Origin: Actinomyces culturomici
GTDB lineage: Bacteria; Actinomycetota; Actinomycetes; Actinomycetales; Actinomycetaceae
Direction of reading: 5' to 3'
Length of the DNA: 64,000 nucleotides
NCBI RefSeq assembly: GCF_900499005.1
Contig: NZ_LS991316.1
Location: 1,284,705-1,348,704 of the forward strand
Shown: piece after piece, positions 1 to 8,326 of the stretch
How positions within the stretch are numbered: position 1 is the first letter of the stretch
How the letters are laid out: each line of letters begins with the position of its first letter
Notes under the pieces: generated by a model
Databases searched by the model: none
What the model was told of the DNA's origin: nothing
Seen by the model: only the letters and a program-made list of their open reading frames with translations
Position numbers and translations under genes: made by a program

Positions 1-432
1 CGGGGGGGGTGGGGGGAGGCGGGGCCCGCCCCCGCCTCCTCAGGATTCCTTCCCGTCCTCGTCGCCGCAACGGCCTCCATTCCCGCCTTCCCCCTCGTCC
101 ACGTCGGAGCCGCCGTCGCGGGCTTCGGCGTCATGCTCAGCCAGACCATGGCGGCGGGACTTCGCCAGAGCATCGCACCCGCGCGATCGCGGGGCCGTAT
201 CCTCGGCACATTGAGATTCCTCGAGTGGGGCGCGATGCCGATCGGAGCCCTGGCGGGCGGAGCCTTCGGGCAGACATTCGGGCTCCTTCCGAGCCTCGCC
301 TTCGCCGCCTGTCTCCTCGCCCTCGCCGCGCTCCCGGTCACCGCCTCCGGACTCGTCCATCTTCGCGCACTCCCGTCGACCAAGGGCGAGCCGGGAACGA
401 TAAGCGCCTCCCCCACTGCGAATCCGACGTGA
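1..432 (+). CDS. MFS transporter, C-terminal fragment cut by the window edge
   Basis: The frame is open from the first base and ends at 432, so the start lies outside the window. About 143 residues are visible. Hydrophobic stretches alternate with the basic turn RSRGRILGTLRFLEWGAMP, then a small-residue helix (GALAGGAFGQTFG), which is the pattern of the last helices of major facilitator transporters. The substrate cannot be inferred. A short hydrophilic tail ends the protein. The next gene, on the opposite strand, converges on it with a 17-nt gap. The family call is from motif style only. Confidence 0.6.
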   Translation, partial: RGGWGEAGPAPASSGFLPVLVAATASIPAFPLVHVGAAVAGFGVMLSQTMAAGLRQSIAPARSRGRILGTLRFLEWGAMPIGALAGGAFGQTFGLLPSLAFAACLLALAALPVTASGLVHLRALPSTKGEPGTISASPTANPT

Positions 433-449
433 GCCCTGGCGGACGGCGT

Positions 450-728
450 TCAGAGGATCGGCGCGTTCCTTCCACGCACGACCTTCGCGAGTCCGGCCCG
501 CGGAACCTGCGCGGCGAGCCGAACGGCCGCAACGATCTCACGATGCACGCGGATCGCCTCCTCGTCGTCGATCGCGGCGAAACGGCAGGTCACCTGCGCG
601 GCCCCACGAACGATTCCAACGTCGAACGCCTCAAGGAGGTGAGCACGTCGGGCATTCGCCTCAACCTCCTGGGGCGCATGCCCAGGATGGAGGGCGCCGA
701 TGCCGAGGATCGTCCGATAGGAAGGCAC
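450..728 (-). CDS. hypothetical protein, about 92 aa
   Basis: I do not recognise this family. The composition looks like a real soluble protein, with a compact acidic/basic mix and the segment GAAQVTCRFAAIDDEEAIRVHREIVAAVRLAAQVPRAG; no signal peptide or membrane helix is seen. Two GTG starts are possible, at 737 and 728. An AAAGG motif sits about 8 nt upstream of the GTG at 728 but abuts the one at 737, so 728 is preferred. It converges with the MFS fragment. A chance ORF in GC-rich DNA is not excluded. Confidence 0.45.
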   Translation of the reverse strand: MPSYRTILGIGALHPGHAPQEVEANARRAHLLEAFDVGIVRGAAQVTCRFAAIDDEEAIRVHREIVAAVRLAAQVPRAGLAKVVRGRNAPIL

Positions 729-840
729 GGGGCACACCTTTGCGACTCACGGGGAAGTACAACTAGGGTACTCGTTGGCTTGACCCGGTCACCGACCTGC
801 CTCGCCAGACAACCAGACAATTCTCGTAGAAAGATTCGTG

Positions 841-1191
841 ATGAACCCGAATCCCTCCGCCCCCGCCGCCGCTCCGAAGTCGAAGGCCGTCGCCGCCGTT
901 CTCGGATTCTTCCTCGGGGGCTTCGGCGCTCCCGATTTCTACCTCGGATACACGAAGATCGGCGTCATCAAGCTCGTCGTCTGGGCGATCGGCGCCGTCC
1001 TCTACGTCCCCGGATATCTCTCCGCCGTCGCGAGCATCCAGAACGGAGTCATGCCCTCACCGTCTCCGGCAATGGCGATCGGCGGCCTCCTCATGGCGGC
1101 GCTCGGCATCTGGGCCATCGTCACCTTCATCCAGATTCTCATGCGCAAGGGCCGCTACGCGACCGACGCGAACGGTCAGCCGCTCGCCTGA
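841..1191 (+). CDS. TM2 domain membrane protein
   Basis: This is a 116-residue protein with a Pro/Ala-rich N-terminus followed by the TM2 signature: a helix LGFFLGGFGAPDFYLGY, a short turn and a second helix. Two further hydrophobic stretches follow near residues 65-100, so it is an integral membrane protein. The TM2 family has no agreed biochemical role. GTG at 838 directly precedes ATG at 841; the purine-rich AGAAAG lies 7 nt before the ATG and only 4 nt before the GTG, so ATG is chosen. A stem-loop at 1211-1246 ends the unit. Confidence 0.75.
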   Translation: MNPNPSAPAAAPKSKAVAAVLGFFLGGFGAPDFYLGYTKIGVIKLVVWAIGAVLYVPGYLSAVASIQNGVMPSPSPAMAIGGLLMAALGIWAIVTFIQILMRKGRYATDANGQPLA

Positions 1192-1210
1192 TCGCGCTTC
1201 GCCCTGAGCA

Positions 1211-1246
1211 ACGAGGAGCCACCGTCCGCGCGACGGCGGCTCCTCG
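1211..1246 (+). terminator. stem-loop after the TM2 gene
   Basis: The arms ACGAGGAGCC and GGCTCCTCGT pair perfectly, with an inner CCGTC/GACGG stem. It begins 20 nt after the TM2 stop. No long T-run follows, which is usual for GC-rich actinobacterial terminators. Confidence 0.6.
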
Positions 1247-1343
1247 TCACAGGCGCCGCCTTCTCCTTTCTTGGAGGATTCTCAGGACCCGCCCGGAACC
1301 ATTGATTCTGGGCGCGGGGCACGCGCCCAGAAGGACGGACGCA

Positions 1344-1670
1344 ATGGCTTCTCTCACGCAGATCCTCGACTGGGCAACGCTGCTCCAGGGCTTCGGCCCT
1401 TGGGCGCTCGTCGGAATGGCGAGCATCGTCTTCATCGAGTCGGTGGTCCTCTTCCCGTTCCTCCCGGGAGACTCGCGCATCATCGGATGGAACGTCTCGG
1501 GCGCGATCGCCTGGGTCGTCGCGATGGCCTCGGTCGGCCTCTTCCTCGGGCAGATCCCCGGAATCGCCCACTCGATCGATGCGATCACGTTCGTCATCGT
1601 CGGGATCTCCGTCCTGCCGACCGTCGCCTCCTTAGTCCGGAAGCTGATCCCTGCGAAGCAGAGCGCCTGA
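1344..1670 (+). pseudogene. DedA-family membrane protein with the central region deleted
   Basis: The reading frame gives 108 residues, where DedA proteins usually have about 200 or more. Residues 1-44 match the DedA start (helix GPWALVGMASIVFIES, then the loop FPFLPGDS). Residues 46 onward match the DedA end (IIGWNVSGAIAW, then GQIPGIAHSIDAI and a last helix). About 100 residues normally lie between FLPGDS and the GWNVSGA helix, including the conserved G..R..PxxR region, and these are absent with the frame kept. AAGGA lies 8 nt before the ATG. Intact DedA proteins are membrane proteins linked to lipid scrambling and proton-dependent functions; this product is probably inactive, or the join is an assembly error. 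Confidence 0.7.
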
Positions 1671-1694
1671 CCGGCCCGGCGCCTCATAGCGAAC

Positions 1695-1732
1695 GGCCCC
1701 GTACCCGGATTCTCCCAGGTGCGGGGCCTTTT
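1695..1732 (+). terminator. rho-independent terminator after the dedA remnant
   Basis: GGCCCCGTACC pairs with GGTGCGGGGCC across a 12-nt loop (one G/T mismatch) and is followed by TTTT on the plus strand. Confidence 0.65.
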
Positions 1733-1741
1733 CCCTACTGG

Positions 1742-1812
1742 AGCGGACGACGGGAATCGAACCCGCGTGATCTGCTTGGAAGGCAGAGGCTCTACCATTG
1801 AGCTACGTCCGC
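1742..1812 (-). tRNA. tRNA-Gly (UCC)
   Basis: Read on the minus strand, the acceptor stem GCGGACG pairs with CGTCCGC. The anticodon stem TCTGC/GCAGA holds the loop CTTCCAA, so the anticodon is UCC. The T-arm GGGTTCGATTCCC is intact. No CCA is encoded. It lies between the dedA remnant and a plus-strand tRNA-Pro. Confidence 0.95.
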
Positions 1813-1924
1813 GTCGCCCGCGTGAGCGCGCAGCACTGATCCTAACGGGTTGATCGGACGATTGCGAAATCCTGCACCTCCCCCCCTATGATGCGAGGAG
1901 GATCCGCAGCCTCGACGGCGGAGA

Positions 1925-1998
1925 CGGGGCGTAGCGCAGCTTGGTAGCGCGCCTGCTTTGGGAGCAGGAGATCGCAGGTTCAAATCCTGTCGCCCCGA
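1925..1998 (+). tRNA. tRNA-Pro (UGG)
   Basis: The acceptor stem CGGGGCG pairs with CGCCCCG. The anticodon stem is CCTGC/GCAGG and the loop TTTGGGA places UGG as the anticodon. The T-arm carries GGTTCAAATCC. The discriminator A is followed by CCA at 1999-2001, which may be encoded or may be chance. Confidence 0.95.
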
Positions 1999-2087
1999 CC
2001 ACGCGGACCCCTGCGCGATCCCGTCCGATGCGATGGTGGCGGCAGCCCCTCCCCTCGGGTCGGGCGACCGAGCTCAGCCGACCGTGC

Positions 2088-2720
2088 TCATTCGAAGACG
2101 GCCTCGATCTTCCGGGCGATCTCGGGCGTCATCGTCTCGAGGACCTCGACGGCGCCGAGGTTCTCCTCGAGCTGCGCGACCGAGGAGGCGCCGAGGATCA
2201 CCGAGGAGACGTGCGGGTTGTACGCGGTCCACGCGAGGGCGAGCTTCGCAGGCGTCGTCCCGAGCTCGCCGGCGATCGCGACGAACTCGCGGATGCGCTC
2301 AATGAGCTCGGCGTCCGTCGCCTTCTCCGCCACGAAGTCGTAACCAGAGAGGGACGCGCGCGATCCCTCGGGGATCCCGTCGACGTACTTGCCGGTGAGG
2401 ATGCCGGAGGCGAGCGGGCTCCACGTCGTGAGGCCGAGTCCGAGATCCTCGTAGAGGCGCGCGTACTCCTTCTCGACGCGGTCGCGGTGGACGAGGTTGT
2501 ACTGCGGCTGCTCCATCACCGGCTTGCGGAGGTTCCGCTTGTCGGCGATCTCCCAGGCGGCGCGGATCTCGTCGGCGCTCCACTCCGAGGTGCCCCAGTA
2601 GAGGGCCTTGCCGGAGGCGATGATGTCGCTCATCGCGTAGACCGTCTCCTCGATGGGAGTCTCCGGATCGGGGCGGTGGCAGTAGAGGAGGTCGACGAAG
2701 TCGAGGCCGAGGCGATCTAA
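2088..2720 (-). pseudogene. aldo/keto reductase, 3' two-thirds only
   Basis: This frame encodes about 210 residues typical of the potassium-channel-beta/YghZ type of aldo/keto reductase: [60 protein letters not shown] and the NADPH-site region [14 protein letters not shown]. About 110-120 N-terminal residues are missing, including the barrel start and the catalytic Asp, Tyr and Lys. Upstream of 2720 the same frame runs into an alcohol dehydrogenase remnant read in another frame. The join carries a TTA codon, rare in this genome. It is a gene fragment left by a deletion, with no plausible start signal of its own. Confidence 0.75.
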
Positions 2721-2947
2721 ACGCCCATGTGTCCGAGCCCGCCTATGCCGACGACGGCGACCTTCTTCCCGGGGCCGGCACCGTAGCGTGTGAGGGGCGA
2801 GTAGGTGGTGATGCCGTCGGAGTGGCAGATTCCGGCGTACTTGACGTCGAAGTAGATCTCCCCGGGCCCGGGCTCCCTCAGGGTGACCGTGGTCTTGTGG
2901 AAGGTCGACGTCGTGTCGTCGCACGCGTAGGCGAGGACTTCGGGCAT
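2717..2947 (-). pseudogene. zinc alcohol dehydrogenase (YahK/CAD type) remnant with internal deletion
   Basis: The frame starts at an ATG with GGAGG 7 nt upstream and encodes 76 residues. The start ([31 protein letters not shown]) is the N-terminus of NADP-dependent zinc alcohol dehydrogenases, ending at the catalytic zinc ligand Cys in CHSD. It then jumps to GITTYSPL and [19 protein letters not shown], the nucleotide-binding segment that normally lies about 120 residues later. The missing block carries the catalytic His and the four structural zinc cysteines. A TAG stop follows GHMGV, where the sequence passes into the aldo/keto reductase remnant. The product cannot be an active dehydrogenase. 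Confidence 0.75.
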
Positions 2948-3016
2948 GGGGTGCCTCCATTGGGGTGGGGTGGTTCCGACGGACCGGCTGCCCCTATTGT
3001 CCTCCCGCGTCGCCGT

Positions 3017-5406
3017 TCACGCCCGACTAAGGGCGAGGGCGAGGTGGTGCCCGGTGAGGTTCTCGTCGAGGTCGGCGAGGGCGCTGGGGCGTCCTTCGAA
3101 GACCACGCGCCCGCCGTCCGTGCCGGCCCCGAGGCCGAGGTCGATCACCCAGTCGGATCGGGCGATGACGGCGGGGTCGTGCTCGACGACGATGACGCTG
3201 CGGCCCTCGTCGACGATCGCGTCGAACACGTCGACGAGGGCGTCGACGTCGGCGGGGTGGAGTCCGGTGGTCGGCTCGTCGAGGACGAGGATCGCGGCGT
3301 CGGAGCGCAGGGCCTGGGCGAGCTTGAGGCGCTGGCGCTCGCCGCCCGAGAGGGTGGAGAGCGGCTGACCGATGCCGAGGTAGCCGAGGCCGACGGCGGT
3401 GAGCGAGGCGGCGATGTCGGCGGCGGCCTTCACCTTCGCCTCCTTCGCGCCCGCGACGCCCTCGCCCTTGAAAAACTGCGCGGCCTCGGCCGCGGAGAGG
3501 TCGAGGACGTCGGCGATCGAGAGCCCGCCGAGCGCGTAGTCGAGGACGGCGGCGTCGAAGCGTCGCCCGCCGCACGCGTCGCACGTGGCCGACACGGACT
3601 CCATGAATCCGAGTTCGGTCGTGATGATCCCGAGGCCCTTGCACTGCGGGCACGCGCCCTCGGAGTTCGCGGAGAAGAGGGCGGGCTTGACGCCGTGCGC
3701 CTTCGCGAAGGCCTTGCGGATCGGCTCGAGCATCCCCGTCCAGGTCGCGGCGTTCGAGCGCGAGGAGCCCTTGATCGCCTCCTGCGTGAGGACGAGGGCG
3801 CCCGAGTTCTTCGGGAGGGATCCCGGGATAAGGGAGGACTTCCCGGACCCGGCGACGCCGGTGACGGCGACGAGCATCCCGAGGGGGACGTCGACGGAGA
3901 CGTCGCGCAGGTTGTGGGCGTTCGCGTGGGCGATCGCGAGATGTCCGCGGGGCTCCCGCAGGGCCGAGGCGTCCTTGAGCCTCGCCGGAACGGACAGGTG
4001 GGTCCCCGTCCTCGTCCCCGAGGCGGCGAGCCCGGCGACGTCGCCCTCGTAGACGATCGACCCGCCGGCCGCGCCCGCCCCCGGCCCCATGTCGACGACG
4101 TGGTCGGCGATCGCGATGGTCGTGGGGTCGTGCTCGATGATGAGGACGGTGTTCCCCTGGTCGCGCAGGTCCTGGAGGAGGGCGTTCATGCGGGCGACGT
4201 CGTGGGGGTGGAGGCCCGTCGTCGGCTCGTCGAAGACGTAGGTGAGGTCGGACAGGGCCGACCCCATCTGCCGCACGAGCTGGACGCGCTGAGACTCGCC
4301 GCCCGAGAGCGACCCGGTCGGGCGGGCGAGGGAGAGGTAGCCGAGGCCGATGGTCGTCATCGGGTCGAGGGCGGTGCCGAGCCGTTCGAGGAGCGGGGCG
4401 ACCTCGGGGGGCGTCGATCTCGCGGACCCAACGCGCGAGGTCGCTCACCTGCATCGCCGACGCGTCGGCGATCGAGACCTCCCCGATCCTCGAGGTGCGG
4501 GCGGCCTCGGCGAGGCGCGTGCCGCCGCACTCCGGGCAGGTCCGGAAGGTGGCGAGCCGATCGACGAAGGCGCGAGCCGGCGGCTGGAGGGAATCGGGGT
4601 CCTTCGAGAGGTAGGAGCCGCGCACGCGCGGAACGAGCCCCTGGTAGGTCATGTTGATGTCGGCGACGCGGACCTTGAGCCCCTCGGCGTAGAGGAGGTG
4701 GTCGAGCTGCTTCGGCGTGAACTCCCTGATCGGGCGGTCCGAGGGGAACAGCCCGGAGTCGGCGTACTGTCGCACCGCCCATCCGCCGACCTTGAATCCG
4801 GGGATGAGGATGGCGCCCTCGTCGATCGAGCGCTCCTCGTCGTAGAGGGCGGTGACGTCGATCTCGGAGACGGAGCCCCGGCCCTCGCACTTCGGGCACA
4901 TGCCGCCGGTGATCGAGAAGGTCTTGTGGACGACGACCGTGCGCCCGTCCTTCACCTCCTTGAGCGCTCCCCCGCCGCTGACGGACGGCGTGTTGAAGGA
5001 GTACGCCTTCGGACCGCCGATCGCCGGGGACGCGAGGCGGGAGAAGAGGACGCGGAGCATCGCGTCGATGTCGGTCGCGGTGCCGACGGTCGAGCGCGGG
5101 TTCGCGCCCATCGGCTCCTGGTCGACGACGATCGTCGCGGTGATGCCGGTGAGGGCGTCGACGTCGGGGCTCGGCGCCGAGTCGAGGAACCCCTGGACGA
5201 AGGCCGAGTGCGTCTCGTTGAGCTGGCGGGTCGCCTCGGCGGCGATCGTGTCGTGGACGAGGGAGGACTTCCCCCGAGCCGGATACCCCGGTGAAGACGG
5301 TGAGGGCGTGCTTGGGGATGTCGACGTCGACGTTCTTCAGGGTGTTCTCGCGCGCTCCGCGCACGGAGATGACGGGGCGGGCGGGACGGGGCGCGCGGCT
5401 GGGCAT
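3017..5406 (-). pseudogene. UvrA-like ABC ATPase (short UvrA paralogue) with two +1 frameshifts
   Basis: Three frames join into one protein of about 795 residues. The first (from ATG 5406) has ISVRGARENTLKNVDVDIPK and the Walker A start GVSGSG. The second has CPKCEGRGSV, FKVGGWAVRQYADSG and CPECGGTRL. The third has LSGGESQRVQL, FDEPTTGLHPHD, a second Walker A GVAGSGKSS, CPQCKGLG, CDACGGRRF, LSGGERQRLKLA and LDEPTTGLHPAD. This is the short UvrA class that lacks the UvrB-binding insert and is often linked to drug self-resistance. Each shift is one extra base in a homopolymer: five C at 5271-5275 (four expected) and six G at 4406-4411 (five expected). Either the gene is dead or both are sequencing errors. 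Confidence 0.8.
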
Positions 5407-5471
5407 GGTGAATATTCAAGCACGCGCGCGCCTGCGATTCTCACGAGGACGGGGCGGTGCGCCGGATGCGC

Positions 5472-5505
5472 GGAGCCCCGGGCCGATTCCTCGGCCCGGG
5501 GCTCC
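5472..5505 (-). terminator. perfect 15-bp stem-loop after tRNA-His
   Basis: GGAGCCCCGGGCCGA pairs fully with TCGGCCCGGGGCTCC across a TTCC loop. It starts 6 nt past the tRNA-His 3' end and lies upstream of the UvrA-like start. Confidence 0.65.
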
Positions 5506-5510
5506 TTCCG

Positions 5511-5584
5511 GGTGGCTGACGGGACTCGAACCCGCGACGTCCTGGACCACAACCAGGTGCTCTACCAACTGAACTACAGCCACC
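5511..5584 (-). tRNA. tRNA-His (GUG), with encoded G-1
   Basis: On the minus strand the acceptor stem GTGGCTG pairs with CAGCCAC, and the anticodon loop TTGTGGT gives GUG. The base before the stem is G and the discriminator is C, matching the extra G-1:C73 pair required by HisRS. The T-arm is GGGTTCGAGTCCC. Confidence 0.95.
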
Positions 5585-5727
5585 ATCGATGCGCTGAGCG
5601 CAACGAGGGAACTCTAGCAAAGAAGCGGGCGCAGGTGAAAATCCGATTCGCTCCCCCACCAGTGGCGTTGCGCACGCCGAACGTCGCGCGGCGACGAGGC
5701 GCGCACAACCGCGAGAGCAGGCGCGCG

Positions 5728-6081
5728 CTACGCCCAGCCCATCTCGTGGAGCGCGTCGTCGTCGATGCCGAAGTAATGGCCGACCTCGTGGACGACGGTG
5801 ATCCGGACCTCCTCGGCGACCTCCTCGCGGGTCTCGCAGATCGCGAGCGTCGGATTCATGAAGACGAGGATCCGATCCGGCAGCACGCCCGCGTAGTCGT
5901 CGCGCTCTGTGAGGGCAACGCCGTCGTAGAGGCCGAGGAGGTCGGGCTCCATGTCGGCGGGCGGGGCGTCCTCGACGAAAATCGCGACGTTCTCGAGCTG
6001 GTCCCAGAAGGCGTCGGGGATCTCGTCGAGCGCATCCTCGACGAGATCCTCGAACTCCTCGCGGCTCATCTCGACGCTCAC
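5728..6081 (-). CDS. zincin-like metallopeptidase family protein
   Basis: This 117-residue protein carries HEVGHYFG followed by D-D-D-ALHEMGW near its C-terminus. HExGH plus the downstream acidic residues is the zinc site of the small zincin-like (DUF1025-type) metallopeptidase family. The N-terminus is acidic and helical (SREEFEDLVEDALDEIPDAF). The natural substrate is unknown for the family. The GTG at 6081 is chosen because GAGGAGGAGG lies about 5 nt upstream; the internal ATG at 6069 has no such site. It lies 34 nt downstream of the ATP-grasp gene on the same strand and may be co-transcribed with it. Confidence 0.8.
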   Translation of the reverse strand: MSVEMSREEFEDLVEDALDEIPDAFWDQLENVAIFVEDAPPADMEPDLLGLYDGVALTERDDYAGVLPDRILVFMNPTLAICETREEVAEEVRITVVHEVGHYFGIDDDALHEMGWA

Positions 6082-6115
6082 GGGCGCCTCCTCCTCATCG
6101 CCGGTTCGGCGGACG

Positions 6116-7033
6116 TCACCAGTGCGCGCGCACGGAGATCGCGTCGGCGAAGTTGCCGAGCGCATCGGGGGTGGCGCCGAGGTAGAGGTCGGCGTCGACG
6201 AGGGAGACCTCCATGACGAGGAAGGATCCCTGCCCGTCGGGGACGATGTCGACGCGATTGAAGAGGAACTGCTCGTCGCGGCCGATGCGCTCGCGCACAT
6301 AGGCGTGGAGGACCCGGCGGATGTCCTCTCCCCACTGCCAGGCGACGGTGTCGGCGGGCTCGGCGGTGACGACGGCCTCGTGCATCGTCGGCTCGGTGAC
6401 GGAGGCCGGGTGGAGAACGGCGCGCTTCTCGACCGCGTGGGAGACGAGCCCATTGAAGAAGACGAGGGAGATCTCGCCGTGCGTGTCGATCTCCTCGACG
6501 TAGCGCTGGAGCATGACGGTGCGTCCCTCACCGAGAAGCTGCTGGACCTGCGCGATCGCGGCCTGGCGCTGCGAGGTCGAGAGGGTCGTGTAGCGGCCGA
6601 TATCGCGGACGCCGGACGACACCGCGGGCTTGACGATGAACTCGCCGGACGCGGGGAAGCGCGTGTGGATCTGGTGCTTCGAAAGCTTCTGCTCGGGCTC
6701 GAGCCAGATCGTCGGAATCGTGGGGAGTCCGCGCTTCGCGAGCGAGCGCAGGTAGGTCTTGTGGGTGTTCCACTCGAGGATGTCGGGGTGGTTGAGGATC
6801 CTCGGCACCCGCTTCGTCCATTCGAGGAAGCGCTCGCGCTGGAGGGGGTAGTCGGAGACGGAGCGGACGACGACGGTGCCCGCCTCGGCCCAGTCGACGT
6901 CCTCGTCGGTCCAGAACTTGATCTGGGGATCGCATCCGCGCTCGGCGAGGGCGTCGAGCAGCCCCTCCTCCCCGTGATAGAGGTTCGGCATCGCGGTGGA
7001 CGTCACGAGAGTGACCTTGGGCTTCGTCGTCAT
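6116..7033 (-). CDS. ATP-grasp domain protein, RimK/glutathione-synthase-like
   Basis: This is a 305-residue cytosolic protein. The N-terminal part (residues 1-100) resembles the pre-ATP-grasp fold, with VTLVTSTAMPNLYHGEE near the start. The ATP-grasp core includes FIVKPAVSSGVRDIGRY (phosphate loop and Lys), MLQRYVEEIDTHGEISLVFF, and FLFNRVDIV...FLVMEVSLVDADLYL, where the E and D pattern fits Mg-ATP ligands. Members ligate a carboxylate to an amine or thiol; the substrate here is unknown. No ribosome site precedes the ATG, but a TATCGT -10 box lies 7 nt away, implying a leaderless mRNA. Confidence 0.75.
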   Translation of the reverse strand: MTTKPKVTLVTSTAMPNLYHGEEGLLDALAERGCDPQIKFWTDEDVDWAEAGTVVVRSVSDYPLQRERFLEWTKRVPRILNHPDILEWNTHKTYLRSLAKRGLPTIPTIWLEPEQKLSKHQIHTRFPASGEFIVKPAVSSGVRDIGRYTTLSTSQRQAAIAQVQQLLGEGRTVMLQRYVEEIDTHGEISLVFFNGLVSHAVEKRAVLHPASVTEPTMHEAVVTAEPADTVAWQWGEDIRRVLHAYVRERIGRDEQFLFNRVDIVPDGQGSFLVMEVSLVDADLYLGATPDALGNFADAISVRAHW

Positions 7034-7040
7034 GGTGCTC

Positions 7041-7046
7041 ACGATA
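7041..7046 (-). promoter_or_regulatory. -10 box (TATCGT) of the leaderless ATP-grasp gene
   Basis: Seven bases separate this hexamer from the ATG at 7033, so transcription probably starts at or next to the start codon. No ribosome site is present. Confidence 0.45.
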
Positions 7047-7122
7047 CCCCGCCCGCGCGCCGCACCGGCGCCGGGCGGGGCGCCCCTCCCCTCGAGCGCG
7101 CCCGCCGGGAGCCAGCCGAGGA

Positions 7123-8259
7123 TCAGCGAAGTCCGAGATCGCGGTCGAGCGCCTGAGTGAGGAGTTCGTCGATGAGGGCCGGGTAGTCGAGACCGTCGGC
7201 GGCCCACATCTGCGGGAACATCGAAATAGGCGTGAAACCGGGCATCGTGTTCACCTCATTGACGACGACCGAGCCGGTCTCCTCGTCATAGAAGAAGTCG
7301 ACGCGGGCGAGTCCCTCGCACTCGAGGGCGTCGAAGGCCTTCGCGGCGGTCTCGCGGATGAGCGCCTCGTACTCGGGGGCGACGCGCGCCGGGCAGACGA
7401 GGCCGATCGCCTCGGTGTCGACGTATTTGAGGGCGTAGTCGTAGAACTCGCCCTCGGGGACCTCGATCTCGCCGAGGGGGGCCGTGCGGGGGTGGACGCC
7501 CGTGCCGCCGAGGACGCCGCACTCGATCTCGCGCCCGGTGAGGAGGGCCTCGACGATGACGCGCGGATCGACGTTCTGGGCCTCCTTGATCGCAACGGCG
7601 AGCCCCTCGGGCGAATCGACCTTCGTGATGCCGATCGAGGAGCCGGCGCGGCACGGCTTGACGAAGACCGGGTAGCCGAGGTCGGCGACGCGCGCGGCGC
7701 ACGCCTGAGGATCCTCGCGCCACTCGAGGGGCGTGATGAGTTCCCAGCATCCCACCTCGACGCCCGCAGCCGCGAGGACCGTCTTCGTCAGGTGCTTGTC
7801 CATCGAGATCGCCGAGGATGAGACGCCGCAACCGACGTAACGGACATCGGCCATCTCGAAGAGTCCCTGGATCGTCCCGTCCTCCCCATAGGGGCCGTGG
7901 AGGAGCGGAAGGACGACATCGACGCGCCCGAAGTCCTCGACCCTGGAGACGCGCGCGGACGGATCGGCGGGGTCGCCCTCGTAGAAGACCTCGAGGAGCG
8001 AACCGGAGCCTGGGGCGAGGACGACGCGGGAGTCACCGGCCTCGACGGACTGGCCGCGGCCGTCGCGGAACTCGAGCGCCTCCGGGTCGTCGGCGACGCG
8101 CACCCACTGGCCGTCGCGCGTGATGCCGACGGGGAGCACGTCCCACTTCGTCCGGTCGATGGCGCGGAGGATCCCGGCCGCCGTCGCGCACGAGACCTCG
8201 TGCTCTCCGGAGCGGCCGCCGAAGACGATGAGAACGCGGCGGGTGGTGGTTTCGCTCAT
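7123..8259 (-). CDS. ddl: D-alanine--D-alanine ligase
   Basis: Joins two D-Ala with ATP to make the dipeptide used by MurF in peptidoglycan synthesis. The 378-residue protein has the Ddl N-terminal signature LIVFGGRSGEHEVSC, LLHGPYGEDGTIQGLFEM and GCGVSSSAISMDKHLTK. The ATP-grasp core VFVKPCRAGSSIGITKV follows, and the Mg/ATP end ARVDFFYDEE...VVNEVNTMPGFTPISMFPQMW. Length is normal. It follows gpsA with a 67-nt gap, the usual gpsA-ddl order in actinobacteria. The ATG at 8259 has no ribosome site but a TACCCT box 7 nt upstream. Confidence 0.96.
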   Translation of the reverse strand: MSETTTRRVLIVFGGRSGEHEVSCATAAGILRAIDRTKWDVLPVGITRDGQWVRVADDPEALEFRDGRGQSVEAGDSRVVLAPGSGSLLEVFYEGDPADPSARVSRVEDFGRVDVVLPLLHGPYGEDGTIQGLFEMADVRYVGCGVSSSAISMDKHLTKTVLAAAGVEVGCWELITPLEWREDPQACAARVADLGYPVFVKPCRAGSSIGITKVDSPEGLAVAIKEAQNVDPRVIVEALLTGREIECGVLGGTGVHPRTAPLGEIEVPEGEFYDYALKYVDTEAIGLVCPARVAPEYEALIRETAAKAFDALECEGLARVDFFYDEETGSVVVNEVNTMPGFTPISMFPQMWAADGLDYPALIDELLTQALDRDLGLR

Positions 8260-8266
8260 GGGGGCA

Positions 8267-8272
8267 AGGGTA
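8267..8272 (-). promoter_or_regulatory. -10 box (TACCCT) of leaderless ddl
   Basis: Seven bases lie between the hexamer and the ddl ATG, and there is no Shine-Dalgarno motif. ddl may therefore also be transcribed apart from gpsA. Confidence 0.4.
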
Positions 8273-8326
8273 GACCCGCCGCGACCCGCCGCCCGGCAGG
8301 CGCGGGCCCGCGCGCCTCGCGGCGCG

